Translations under genes and position numbers: made by a program
The notes under the pieces: model-generated
What the model was told of the DNA's origin: nothing
Databases searched by the model: none
Seen by the model: only the letters and a program-made list of their open reading frames with translations
Shown here: in pieces, positions 15,415 through 24,191 of the stretch
Layout of the letters: each line of letters opens with the position of its first letter
Numbering within the stretch: position 1 is the first letter of the stretch
Assembly: GCA_018065485.1 (NCBI GenBank)
Contig: JAGHTF010000067.1
Span: forward strand, 1-54,741
Source of the DNA: Candidatus Cryptobacteroides fimicaballi
GTDB taxonomy: Bacteria > Bacteroidota > Bacteroidia > Bacteroidales > UBA932
Direction of reading: 5' to 3'
Length of the DNA: 54,741 nt

Positions 15415-17331
15415 ATGTCACAAGAAAGACCGACAATCCTCGAATTTGTCGAAAAGTACACGGAAAAGTACCAGAACAAAACTTTCCTTCGCGAGAAGGT
15501 GGACGGTGTATGGACGGAAACGTCTTATGTTAAGACCCGTGACGAGAGCAAGATTCTTGCAGCGGGATTTATGGCTTTGGGCCTTGAGAAAGGAGAGAAA
15601 GCCGCTTTGCTTTCCGAGGGCCGCAATCTTTGGGTTATCGCCGAACTTGGCCTCCTGTATGCCGGAGGCGTAAACGTACCCTTGTCTTTCAAGTTGGAGT
15701 CGGACCACGACCTTACTTTCAGAATCAACCACTCCGATGCCAAATACGTGATTGCATCCGAGAGTCAGATCGGGAAAGTCCGCCGTGTAATCGGCAAGTG
15801 CCCTGCCGTACAGAAGGTTATCGTTTTCGACGACATTCCTCTGCAGGAAAACGAAATACATATCGGCGAGATTCGCGCGATGGGACTCAAGTTCATTGAG
15901 GAACACCCCGGAGAACTCGAGAAGAGAATAGCTACGGTAGGCCCGGACGACTATGCCAACATCAGTTACACTTCCGGAACCACCGCCGACCCCAAGGGTA
16001 TTCTGCTGACCCACCGCAACTATACGGCAAACGTCGAGCAGGGAGCATCGGTAATCAGCGCCCCCGAGGGAGCCACGATGCTTATCATCCTGCCTCTCGA
16101 CCATTGTTTTGCGCACGTTGCGGGTTTCTATACAATGATGCTCTATGGTGGCAGCATAGCTACCGTCCCTGGAGGAAAGAGCGCGATTACAATGCTCAAG
16201 AACATTCCTATAGCAATCAACGAGACCAAGCCCTATATAATGCTGTCGGTTCCGGCGATTTCCCGCAATTTCCGCAAGAATATCGAGTCCGGCATCAAGA
16301 AGAAGGGCCCCAAGGTAGAAAAGCTCTACAACTTTGCCCTGGACAATGCGATAAAATACAATCGCGAATACCACAATATGGGCAAGCCTTGCTGGAAACT
16401 CTGGTGGCGCAAGCCCATCAAGGACATTATGGACAAGCTTGTGTTCAAGCCTATCCGTGACAACTTCGGCGGCAACATCCACTTCTTCGTGGGCGGAGGA
16501 GCCCTGCTCGACATTGAACTCCAGCGCTACTTCTGCGCTATTGGAATGCCTATTTTCCAAGGATACGGCCTCTCGGAGGCAACTCCCATCATCTGCGCAA
16601 ATGCCGAGGGGCACGCTATCTTCGGTTCTTCCGGGCGCGTCGTTAAACCTCTGGACATCAAGATTTGCGGGGAAGACGGCGAAGAACTCCCTTTGGGAGA
16701 AACGGGCGAAATCGTAATCCGCGGCGAGAACGTTATGGCAGGCTACTGGAAGAACGACGAAGCTACCGCAAAGACCATTGTCGACGGATGGCTCCATACG
16801 GGCGACCGCGGTTATCTGTATAAGAAAGATCCCCGCTACCTCTATGTTACCGGGCGGTTCAAGAGCCTTCTCATCTCTTCCGACGGCGAGAAATACTCTC
16901 CCGAGGGATACGAGGACAGCCTGGCCGATAACAGTAAGTTCATAGACGCCACCGTTCTCTATAACAACCAGAGCCCCTACACGGTTGTAGTGGCAGTTCC
17001 CAACAAGACGGTTCTTGCCGATGCAGTAAAGGCAAAGGGCCTCGACCCCGCAACCCTGGAGGGAAAGAAAGCGATGCTCGATATCCTTCAGGCCGAGTGC
17101 GACGCCTACCGTCCGGGAGGAAAGCACTCCGGAATGTTCCCAGAGAAATGGCTTCCTGCCGCAATTGTAGTTGCCGGCGTTCCTTTCTCTGAGCAGAACG
17201 GTATGATGAACAGCACCTCCAAGATTGTACGTGGAAAGGTAGAGAAATTCTATGCCGACCGCATAGAATACGCTATGACTCCCGAGGGAAAAGACCTCTA
17301 CAATCCTAAGAACCTGGAGTCAATCTCGTAG
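15415..17331 (+). CDS. Long-chain fatty acid-CoA ligase (AMP-binding)
   Basis: The enzyme activates fatty acids through an acyl-adenylate to acyl-CoA. It has 638 residues with all core motifs: YTSGTTADPKG (phosphate loop), QGYGLSEATP, HTGDRGYL (ATP Asp), GRFKSLL hinge, and NSTSKIVRGKVEKF with the C-terminal catalytic Lys. No signal peptide; the family is membrane associated. The start is ATG at 15415; the frame extends into the upstream kinase but without homology. Its last 34 bases overlap the 3' end of the convergent phosphoesterase gene. Confidence 0.92.
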   Translation: MSQERPTILEFVEKYTEKYQNKTFLREKVDGVWTETSYVKTRDESKILAAGFMALGLEKGEKAALLSEGRNLWVIAELGLLYAGGVNVPLSFKLESDHDLTFRINHSDAKYVIASESQIGKVRRVIGKCPAVQKVIVFDDIPLQENEIHIGEIRAMGLKFIEEHPGELEKRIATVGPDDYANISYTSGTTADPKGILLTHRNYTANVEQGASVISAPEGATMLIILPLDHCFAHVAGFYTMMLYGGSIATVPGGKSAITMLKNIPIAINETKPYIMLSVPAISRNFRKNIESGIKKKGPKVEKLYNFALDNAIKYNREYHNMGKPCWKLWWRKPIKDIMDKLVFKPIRDNFGGNIHFFVGGGALLDIELQRYFCAIGMPIFQGYGLSEATPIICANAEGHAIFGSSGRVVKPLDIKICGEDGEELPLGETGEIVIRGENVMAGYWKNDEATAKTIVDGWLHTGDRGYLYKKDPRYLYVTGRFKSLLISSDGEKYSPEGYEDSLADNSKFIDATVLYNNQSPYTVVVAVPNKTVLADAVKAKGLDPATLEGKKAMLDILQAECDAYRPGGKHSGMFPEKWLPAAIVVAGVPFSEQNGMMNSTSKIVRGKVEKFYADRIEYAMTPEGKDLYNPKNLESIS

Positions 17332-19658
17332 CAGTACACGTTGCCGGCAAAGTCGGTAAAGTACAGGAAATCACCGCTTACCCGGGGCTTGCACAGCACC
17401 GGGAGGCCGGTTTTGATTCTCCATACGAACCGACCATTGTCCTGTCGCAGGCAGTACACGAACCCGTCGTTCGCGCCAAAGATCACATATTCGCCATAGG
17501 CCGACGGCGAACTCTCGACCGTTTTCTCGTGGTTTATGGTATAGGGAGAAGTGTAGATGACTGCCGGTTCGCACAGATAGTTCCACGCTTTTGACATATC
17601 CTCCATATTGACGGCGAGAAGACCGTTGTTGGAGGTTCCCACAAATATGCGTCCGTTGCACACAAGCGGCTCGCTCCGGGTATTGAATATGCAGCCGTCG
17701 TAAGACTGCTTCTTGATTTCCACTCCCGAACGGGCTCCTACCTGCATTATTGCAGAATATCCGGTATATACGAAGGTTGTGTCGAGAACTGCCGGAGTGC
17801 TGGAACTGTACCGGTTGTCATAATCCTTCTTCTCCCAGAGGAAGTCTCCGCTCTGCGCATCATAGCAATAACGTCCTACCCAGTATCCGTTGGTGAGCAG
17901 TGCTCCGCCGGCAGTCCTGTTGGTATTCACATTGGTAATTGCAGAGTGCCTGTGGGTGTTCTTCCAAACCACATCGCCGGTCTTGGCATCGAGAGCGCAC
18001 AGAGAAGATGCGCAGCCCGCATATACAAGTCCGCCGGCGGCGTGGAGACCTTCGGTAAAGGTGGGGTAGAAGGTCGTTTCTATTCTTTTGCTCCAGAGAA
18101 CCGAGCCGTTGACGGCGTCGATTGCATATACGTTATAATCTACGTCTCCAGCGTAAATGACTCCGTCCATGAGGGTAATGTCGCCCTTGACTGAGTTCTT
18201 TACCGGACAGGCCCATTCAATCTGACCGTTGACGGCGTTCAACGAGAATACTGCACAGTCGCGGCTGTTCTCGTTGTCCATACCGGCAACATAGATATGG
18301 CCGTCGGAGATTACCGGGTCGGTGAAGAACGCCTTGCAGGGAAGGGTGGTCATCCACCGCAGACCGGGTTCCTGTTGCTGGCGGGTGATAACCGTTTCGC
18401 CGTCATTGAATTGAGCCTCAACCTTGTAGATCGCGCCCCCAGCCATAGGTTCGGGGAGTCTTGCCTCCCACATCATATCGTTTACCTGTGTCATTGCGAC
18501 CTTCTTTCCGTCGGGAAGCAGCACCCGGGCGCTGACCGGCTCGCTGGCCGCGTCATATATGACCGAACGGACCCATCCGCCCACCTCGTGGGCTACAATA
18601 TGGTTGGTGATGGGAGCATAATGCATTCGGGTAGAGATGTTTCCTGCCGCATCGATGGCAAATTCGCGCATTGCCGACGCCGAATGGTCGTTGCTGCCCT
18701 TGCTGGGGGCCATCGAGCAGTAGAACTCGACCCCTGAATCCGTAACGGTACGGTAGTCGTCGTGTCTGTGACCGTAAACGAAGGCCTTGACGTTGGCGTT
18801 CTGCGGAATGAGCTTCTGCGCGGCATCGTGATTGAACATAATCACAGGGGTGCCGGCGGGGACTGTCTTGAGGTCCTGCTGAATCCAGGCGCAGATATCG
18901 TCGGCGCTGTAAGAGGGGACTGCGTCGCCCATCAGCATAGGAGTGATGATATAGTGCACGCCCGCAGCATTGAACGCATACCACGCCGGACCGAAGCAGT
19001 CTTCGAAGTTCTTTTCGCCGTAATTGTTCCCCAGATAATCCTTATTGCCTTTTATAAGGTCGTGATTTCCAATGGTATATACCATACGGCGACCCACGTT
19101 GGAACTGTTCATCGACTTGGAGAAGAACACGAGTCCGCTCTCATAGCAGATGTCGCCGGTAACGACTGCAAAGTCTATGTCGTGAAGTTGGGCATATTCT
19201 TTAAAACGGTCTATCCAGTCCCGGTATGTACGGTCTTCGATATCGCTCATATGCACGAACTTGCCGTAAGCCCTGCACTTGGAAAGGCCGAAATCGAGTC
19301 CCTGGTTCCCCCTGTTGATGACTTCGGGGCCGGCTTCCTTCCCGGACATCAGGGCCCGGACATCGCAGAAGAAATTGTTGGTGTTGCGCAGGCCGTCCGG
19401 AGTGTAAACGCTGATGAACCTCGCTCTTGGATCGGCTTCTATTGCATAACTGCCGTCGTTGCCGGTTACGGTAACGCCGAAACCGTCCGATACGCTCACG
19501 CCGGCGATTCCCTTTTCGCCTTTATCCATTATTCCGTTGCCGTTTCTGTCGTCAAAGACTTTTCCTTTGAAAACCTGTGAACCCTGAGCATAAACGCCTG
19601 CCGGAACAAGGCAGAGCAGAAGTGCAGCGGCAACTGCAAAGAAAGACCTGTATTTCAT
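17298..19658 (-). CDS. Exported calcineurin-like phosphoesterase fused to a PQQ-type beta-propeller
   Basis: The product of about 786 residues has a signal peptide (1-24), a SdrB-like domain with an EF-hand-like Ca site DDRNGNGIMDKGE (36-48), a metallophosphoesterase domain (about 130-340), a C-terminal Ig-like piece, and then a PQQ_2-like propeller (about 440-786) with repeats such as VYAIDAVNGSVLW and LCALDAKTGDVVW. Metal motifs are GD (168-169), GNHD (197-200), FNHD and GHRH; the first motif, usually DxH, is D-I-E (139-141). The substrate is unknown, and a periplasmic location is inferred. ATG 19658 was chosen for the signal peptide. It overlaps the acyl-CoA ligase 3' end by 34 bases. Confidence 0.87.
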   Translation of the reverse strand: MKYRSFFAVAAALLLCLVPAGVYAQGSQVFKGKVFDDRNGNGIMDKGEKGIAGVSVSDGFGVTVTGNDGSYAIEADPRARFISVYTPDGLRNTNNFFCDVRALMSGKEAGPEVINRGNQGLDFGLSKCRAYGKFVHMSDIEDRTYRDWIDRFKEYAQLHDIDFAVVTGDICYESGLVFFSKSMNSSNVGRRMVYTIGNHDLIKGNKDYLGNNYGEKNFEDCFGPAWYAFNAAGVHYIITPMLMGDAVPSYSADDICAWIQQDLKTVPAGTPVIMFNHDAAQKLIPQNANVKAFVYGHRHDDYRTVTDSGVEFYCSMAPSKGSNDHSASAMREFAIDAAGNISTRMHYAPITNHIVAHEVGGWVRSVIYDAASEPVSARVLLPDGKKVAMTQVNDMMWEARLPEPMAGGAIYKVEAQFNDGETVITRQQQEPGLRWMTTLPCKAFFTDPVISDGHIYVAGMDNENSRDCAVFSLNAVNGQIEWACPVKNSVKGDITLMDGVIYAGDVDYNVYAIDAVNGSVLWSKRIETTFYPTFTEGLHAAGGLVYAGCASSLCALDAKTGDVVWKNTHRHSAITNVNTNRTAGGALLTNGYWVGRYCYDAQSGDFLWEKKDYDNRYSSSTPAVLDTTFVYTGYSAIMQVGARSGVEIKKQSYDGCIFNTRSEPLVCNGRIFVGTSNNGLLAVNMEDMSKAWNYLCEPAVIYTSPYTINHEKTVESSPSAYGEYVIFGANDGFVYCLRQDNGRFVWRIKTGLPVLCKPRVSGDFLYFTDFAGNVYCYEIDSRFLGL

Positions 19659-19682
19659 ATTTTTAATTTTTTTTCGTGGAAT

Positions 19683-19690
19683 CAAACTTA
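19683..19690 (-). promoter_or_regulatory. -7 box of the phosphoesterase-propeller gene
   Basis: On the minus strand TAAGTTTG (19690-19683) fits TAnnTTTG 24 bases before the start codon. No clear -33 element is seen at 19-21 bases. Confidence 0.45.
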
Positions 19691-19742
19691 CATAAAATTT
19701 TTGGAATTAACTCCCGTTCACGCGGAATTCGGGCAGAATGGC

Positions 19743-19750
19743 TATATTTG
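19743..19750 (+). promoter_or_regulatory. -7 box of the MBL hydrolase gene
   Basis: TATATTTG fits the -7 consensus, 25 bases before the ATG. No good -33 box is visible. Confidence 0.45.
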
Positions 19751-19775
19751 CTTCAGGAAAAAGAGAAAACAGGCT

Positions 19776-20459
19776 ATGAATATAAAGAAATTTACGTTCA
19801 ATCCGCTGGGAGAGCAGACCAGAGTGTTGTGGAAGGAGGCGGACTCCGCCATTGTGGCTGACCCGTCGTTCTGCACCAGGGTCGAGAGGGAAACCTTTTA
19901 CAGCTGGCTAAGTGACAATGAGATAACCCTGCGGGCTATCCTGCTTACCCACGCCCATTTCGACCATATTATGGGAGTGCAGGAACTTTACGAACAGATG
20001 GGAATCCCGGTTTATATGAACCCGCTCGACAAGGCCGTGTATGCTATGAACGATATGTACAGCGGCAAGGCCGGACTGCCGGTAATCCGGCACGACTGGG
20101 AGATAACCCCGGTGTCCGAGGGTCAGATAATCAGTATCGGCGGGATGAACTGGGAGGTGCTGGAGACCCCCGGACACACCCCCGGAAGCGTATGCTATCT
20201 CGAGAGGGAGGAAGGAGTGCTGCTGAGCGGTGACACCCTGTTCGCCGGAGCCATCGGCCGAACCGACTTCGACGGTTCGTCCTACGACAAGGAGATAGTT
20301 TCCATTATGGAGAAACTTATCTGGCTCGACGCCGGAACCCTGGTGCTTCCCGGGCACGGACCGGACACCACCATCGGCTACGAAAGAGCCAACAACCCCT
20401 TCCTGGAGCCCTTCAACGAAAAGGAGGAACTCGATTTCAGAGAGTCTGACCCCCGATGA
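19776..20459 (+). CDS. MBL-fold metal-dependent hydrolase (glyoxalase II-like)
   Basis: The 227-residue cytoplasmic protein has the full metallo-beta-lactamase set: THAHFDH (HxHxDH), ETPGHTPGS, SGDTLFAG (bridging Asp), and PGHGPDT. Length and motif order match the small YcbL-like glyoxalase-II-type group rather than full-length glyoxalase II, which has an extra C-terminal substrate domain. Hydroxyacylglutathione or another thioester may be the substrate, but this is not decided here. Its last 23 bases overlap the 3' end of the convergent nucleoside kinase. Confidence 0.9.
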   Translation: MNIKKFTFNPLGEQTRVLWKEADSAIVADPSFCTRVERETFYSWLSDNEITLRAILLTHAHFDHIMGVQELYEQMGIPVYMNPLDKAVYAMNDMYSGKAGLPVIRHDWEITPVSEGQIISIGGMNWEVLETPGHTPGSVCYLEREEGVLLSGDTLFAGAIGRTDFDGSSYDKEIVSIMEKLIWLDAGTLVLPGHGPDTTIGYERANNPFLEPFNEKEELDFRESDPR

Positions 20460-21429
20460 ACTCCCTCATAATCGAGGTCGGCGGAATAGCCGCAATCTCG
20501 TTCGGTTTGAGAGCCACCACTCTGGTAAGGAATTCCAGCAGGGAGGTGGCTTTTCCGTATGCCTGCGAAGACTCTGAAATCCCGTACAGAAGTGGCTCCG
20601 CATAGTATTTCAGCAGGGGAACGTCGTACAGGGTGGAGGAATTGAACACCACGTCGGCATTGTCCTCGAAGGGGAAGATATAATTTTCTTCGCCCCGGCG
20701 CACCGAAGCCCACCTCAGAAGAGTGTCTTCGGGCGAAATCCCGCGGGTACGGTTATCCCTTACGATTCGGCGCAGAAGCCTTTTGTCGGTTGTGGTGTAA
20801 TGCGTCTTCTCGCCCCCGGGCAGTGCTGTAAGGGCCGAGATGTAAACCCTGAAAATCTTCGACTGGTCCACAGCGGGGGTGAGGGCCGGATTCAGGGCGT
20901 GGATGCCTTCCATACACAGAATTTCATTCTCGCCCAAAGTCATTGTCTTGCCGGAAGGGATCCTTGCGCCTTCTTTGAAGTCGAACTTGGGAATTTCGAT
21001 TTCCTTTCCGCTCAGCAGGTCATTGAGCTGTTCATTGAGAAAAGCCACGTCCATTGCTCCCAGACATTCGTAATCTTTTTCGCCGTTCTCGTCGAGCGGA
21101 GTCTGCTCCCTGTTCACAAAATAGTTGTCCAGTTCGATTACCTTGGGGGTAAGCCCCAGAACCCTGAGCTGCTGTGCAATCCGCAGCGAGCTGGAGGTCT
21201 TTCCGCTCGACGAGGGGCCGCTCATCATAACGATGCGGCTCTTCTTCCGCCGCCAGTAAATCTGATTTGCGATGCTGGCATACTTGCGCTCCTGCCTTGC
21301 TTCGCAAAGGTTAATGAGCTCAATGCCCTTGCCGTCGGTAAGGGCTTCGTTCACTTTTGGGAGGGTGTCTATGCCTATGGCATTGCACCAGTCGGCATAT
21401 TCCTGCCTGGCCGATTCGATTTTTGTCAT
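20437..21429 (-). CDS. Nucleoside (uridine-type) kinase, short form
   Basis: The 330-residue protein is a P-loop kinase of the phosphoribulokinase/uridine kinase group: SGPSSSGKTS (Walker A, about 70-79), IELDNYFVNRE (catalytic Asp region), KFDFKEGAR, CMEGIHALNP, and RLLRRIVRDNRTRG. In many Bacteroidota the orthologue is about 550 residues because a ThrRS-like TGS/SAD region precedes the kinase. Here only a ~60-residue remnant-like lead (LTDGKGIELINLCEARQE) is present. It is translated after uvrA with a four-base ATGA overlap. Confidence 0.85.
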   Translation of the reverse strand: MTKIESARQEYADWCNAIGIDTLPKVNEALTDGKGIELINLCEARQERKYASIANQIYWRRKKSRIVMMSGPSSSGKTSSSLRIAQQLRVLGLTPKVIELDNYFVNREQTPLDENGEKDYECLGAMDVAFLNEQLNDLLSGKEIEIPKFDFKEGARIPSGKTMTLGENEILCMEGIHALNPALTPAVDQSKIFRVYISALTALPGGEKTHYTTTDKRLLRRIVRDNRTRGISPEDTLLRWASVRRGEENYIFPFEDNADVVFNSSTLYDVPLLKYYAEPLLYGISESSQAYGKATSLLEFLTRVVALKPNEIAAIPPTSIMREFIGGQTL

Positions 21430-24146
21430 AATCCTGTAAGGTATTTTCCTGTTACCGAAGCCGGATCGCCGCTGACTTGCTCAGGCGTTCCGCAGGCAAC
21501 CGTGTACCCGCCTTTCTTTCCGCCTTCGGGGCCCATATCTATAAGGTAGTCCACGCAGCGCAGCACATCCGTGTTGTGTTCTATTATAATAACCGTATTG
21601 CCTTGGTCCACAAGCTTTTCCAGTACGTCGAGCAATTGCTTCACATCCTTGGCGTGCAGTCCCGTGGTGGGCTCGTCGAGCATATACAGAGTCTTTCCGG
21701 TGGCTTTGTGAGAGAGTTCCGCCGCGAGCTTCATTCTCTGGCTCTCGCCTCCCGAGAGGGTTACCGACGACTGTCCCAGGCGGATGTAGCCCAGTCCCAC
21801 GTCTTCCAGAGCCTTGAGTTTGGTCGCAATCCTGGGGCTGGCCTTGAAAAATTCGCAGGCCTCGCTCACGCTCATCTCCAGTACGTCGTTAATGTTCTTG
21901 CCCTTATACTTCACTTCCAGCGTGTCTTCCTTGTACCTGCGTCCTCCGCACTGTTCGCATACCACGTTCACCGACGGCAGGAAGTTCATTTCTATGACCT
22001 TGATTCCGGCACCCTTGCATTCCGGGCAACGGCCTCCCTCTACGTTGAAGGAGAACCTGCCTGCCTTGAACCCGCGCACCTTGGCGTCGGGGGTGTCCTC
22101 GAACAGGTCCCGGATGTCGTTCATAACCCCGGTGAAGGTTGCCGGATTGGACCTTGGGCTTCGCCCGATGGGGGATTGGTCTATCTCTATGACTTTGTCG
22201 ATGTACTCCACCCCTTCCAGCGATTCGAATGGCAGCGGCTTCAGACGGCTGTGCTGCACCAGATTCTTGAGGGCCGGCATAAGGGTTTCGTTGATGAGGG
22301 TGGATTTCCCGCTGCCGCTCACGCCGCTTATCCCTATCATACAGCCCAGCGGGAACGAAACGTCCAGCGATTTGAGGTTGTTGCCGCTCGCTCCGCGGAT
22401 GGTAAGGAACTTGCCGTTCGGCTGCCGGCGGCTCGACGGAGTCTCAATCACGTCCGAACCGTTGAGGAAATCCTGTGTTGCGGGACCGCTGTAGCACAGG
22501 TTTCCACCGTTTTCCCCGGCTCCGGGGCCAAGATCTACAAGGTAATCTGCCGAGCGCATCGTCTCCTCGTCGTGTTCTACAACGATTACGCTGTTTCCCG
22601 CATCCCGAAGCCGTTTGAGCGAGGCAATGAGCTTGCGGTTGTCTTTCTGGTGCAGGCCGATGCTGGGTTCGTCAAGCACGTATATTACGTTCACGAGGCG
22701 GGAGCCTATCTGCGTTGCAAGCCTGATTCGCTGGCTTTCTCCTCCCGACAGCGACGCTGTGGGCCTGTCCAGGCTGAGGTATTCCAGCCCTACGTTGACA
22801 AGAAACTCCACCCGGTCGTCCAGTTCCTTCAGAATGTCGCGGGCAACGGCGGCTTCCTTTCCCTTGAGCTTTCCGGAGAGGGAGCGTATCCATTCCAGCA
22901 GCTCGCTTATTTCCATCGCGCTCACCTGAGCTATATCCAGGCCGTCTATCTTAAAGCATAGCGCGTTCTGGTTGAGCCGGCTGCCGTGGCATACGGGGCA
23001 TACTACCTTCTCGTCGATGTCGTCCAGAACTCCGGGCCAGGTCACCATCTCCGACAGGGAGCCCTCGCCTATGCGGTAGAGTTCGTCGGAACCGTACACC
23101 AGCAGGGTAACGGCCTCGTCGCTCAGGCTTTCGATGGGGTCGTACAGCGAGAAACCGTGCTTTCTCGCGATGGCCCGTACAATCTCGAACTTGCGGCTTT
23201 CCCTCATCCGGCCCAGAGGCACGATTCCTCCTTCCGACACACTCAGGCTGCGGTCGGGGATTATGGTGTTCAGGTCAACGTCTACAATCATTCCCAGTCC
23301 CTTGCAGTGAGGGCAGTAGCCTTCGGGAGAATTGAACGAGAAACTGTGGGGAGCCGGTTCCCGGATGGAAATACCGTTGTCGGGGTCCACGAAGTGCTTG
23401 GAGAAGTGCCGCATGACATCGGTTTCAATATCCAGCACGGCAAGCGAGCCCTTGCCTATCGTAAGAGCCTGAATTACTGAATCGCGTATGCGTTTTTGGT
23501 CTCCTTCGCCGGGCTTGAGCTTGTCTATCACCAGTTCCACGAAGTGGTTGCGGTACCTGTCCAGGGACTCGATGTCGGCCAGCTCCGTAATCTGGGAATC
23601 CACTCTGGCCTGGGTGTAGCCTTTTTTGCGCAGCTGCTCGAACAGTTCTCTGTAATGTCCCTTGCGCCCCCTTACAACGGGAGCGAGGAGTATGCATTTG
23701 CGTCCTTCGTATTCTTTAAGTATAAGGTCTGCAATCTGCTTGTCATTGTATCGGACCATCTCCTTTCCCGAAACCGGGGAGTAGGCTTTGGATGCCTTTG
23801 CGAACAGAAGCCTCAGAAAATCGGAAATCTCGGTCACCGTCCCTACCGTAGAGCGGGGGTTGTTGCCGGTGGTCTTCTGCTCGATTGCGATTATGGGGCT
23901 CAATCCGGTGATGCTTTCTACCTTCGGCTTCTCCAGAATACCCATAAAGTGCTTGGCATAGGGCGACAGGGTGTTCATATAGCGCCTCTGCCCCTCGGCA
24001 TAGATGGTGTCGAAGGCGAGGGAAGACTTGCCGCTGCCGCTCACTCCGGTTATGACCACGAATTTTCCCCGCGGAATGTCCACGTTTACATTTCGCAGAT
24101 TATTGGAATGAGCTCCACGTATCTGTATGAGTCCGGTATCCTTCAT
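21426..24146 (-). CDS. uvrA: Excinuclease ABC subunit A
   Basis: UvrA recognises DNA lesions in nucleotide excision repair. The 906-residue protein has two ABC modules: Walker A GVSGSGKSSLAF near residue 35 and GVSGSGKSTLINE in the second half, and two signature sequences LSGGESQRIRLA and LSGGESQRMKLA. Zinc cysteines are in CPHCKG, CPVCHG and the C-terminal CPECKGAG/CEQCGGRR pair. The length is slightly below the usual 930-940. A TAAATTTG -7 box lies on the minus strand at 24157-24164. The nucleoside kinase follows with overlapping start/stop. Confidence 0.97.
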   Translation of the reverse strand: MKDTGLIQIRGAHSNNLRNVNVDIPRGKFVVITGVSGSGKSSLAFDTIYAEGQRRYMNTLSPYAKHFMGILEKPKVESITGLSPIIAIEQKTTGNNPRSTVGTVTEISDFLRLLFAKASKAYSPVSGKEMVRYNDKQIADLILKEYEGRKCILLAPVVRGRKGHYRELFEQLRKKGYTQARVDSQITELADIESLDRYRNHFVELVIDKLKPGEGDQKRIRDSVIQALTIGKGSLAVLDIETDVMRHFSKHFVDPDNGISIREPAPHSFSFNSPEGYCPHCKGLGMIVDVDLNTIIPDRSLSVSEGGIVPLGRMRESRKFEIVRAIARKHGFSLYDPIESLSDEAVTLLVYGSDELYRIGEGSLSEMVTWPGVLDDIDEKVVCPVCHGSRLNQNALCFKIDGLDIAQVSAMEISELLEWIRSLSGKLKGKEAAVARDILKELDDRVEFLVNVGLEYLSLDRPTASLSGGESQRIRLATQIGSRLVNVIYVLDEPSIGLHQKDNRKLIASLKRLRDAGNSVIVVEHDEETMRSADYLVDLGPGAGENGGNLCYSGPATQDFLNGSDVIETPSSRRQPNGKFLTIRGASGNNLKSLDVSFPLGCMIGISGVSGSGKSTLINETLMPALKNLVQHSRLKPLPFESLEGVEYIDKVIEIDQSPIGRSPRSNPATFTGVMNDIRDLFEDTPDAKVRGFKAGRFSFNVEGGRCPECKGAGIKVIEMNFLPSVNVVCEQCGGRRYKEDTLEVKYKGKNINDVLEMSVSEACEFFKASPRIATKLKALEDVGLGYIRLGQSSVTLSGGESQRMKLAAELSHKATGKTLYMLDEPTTGLHAKDVKQLLDVLEKLVDQGNTVIIIEHNTDVLRCVDYLIDMGPEGGKKGGYTVACGTPEQVSGDPASVTGKYLTGL

Positions 24147-24156
24147 ACTGAGAGGA

Positions 24157-24184
24157 CAAATTTACAAAATAATGTCTAACTTTG
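24157..24184. promoter_or_regulatory. Back-to-back -7 boxes for uvrA and the EamA transporter
   Basis: TAAATTTG on the minus strand (24164-24157) lies ten bases before the uvrA ATG. TAACTTTG on the plus strand (24177-24184) lies seven bases before the EamA ATG. The -7 boxes are only 12 bases apart, so the two promoters would overlap and each transcript would have almost no leader. Clear -33 elements are not seen. Confidence 0.5.
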
Positions 24185-24191
24185 CGCGGTT

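Noticed and set aside
15418..17127. Long minus-strand open frame antisense to the acyl-CoA ligase
   Set aside because: Product of codon bias in the sense gene; no motif, no promoter. The same applies to antisense frames over recQ (41687-43561) and dnaG (43735-45765).
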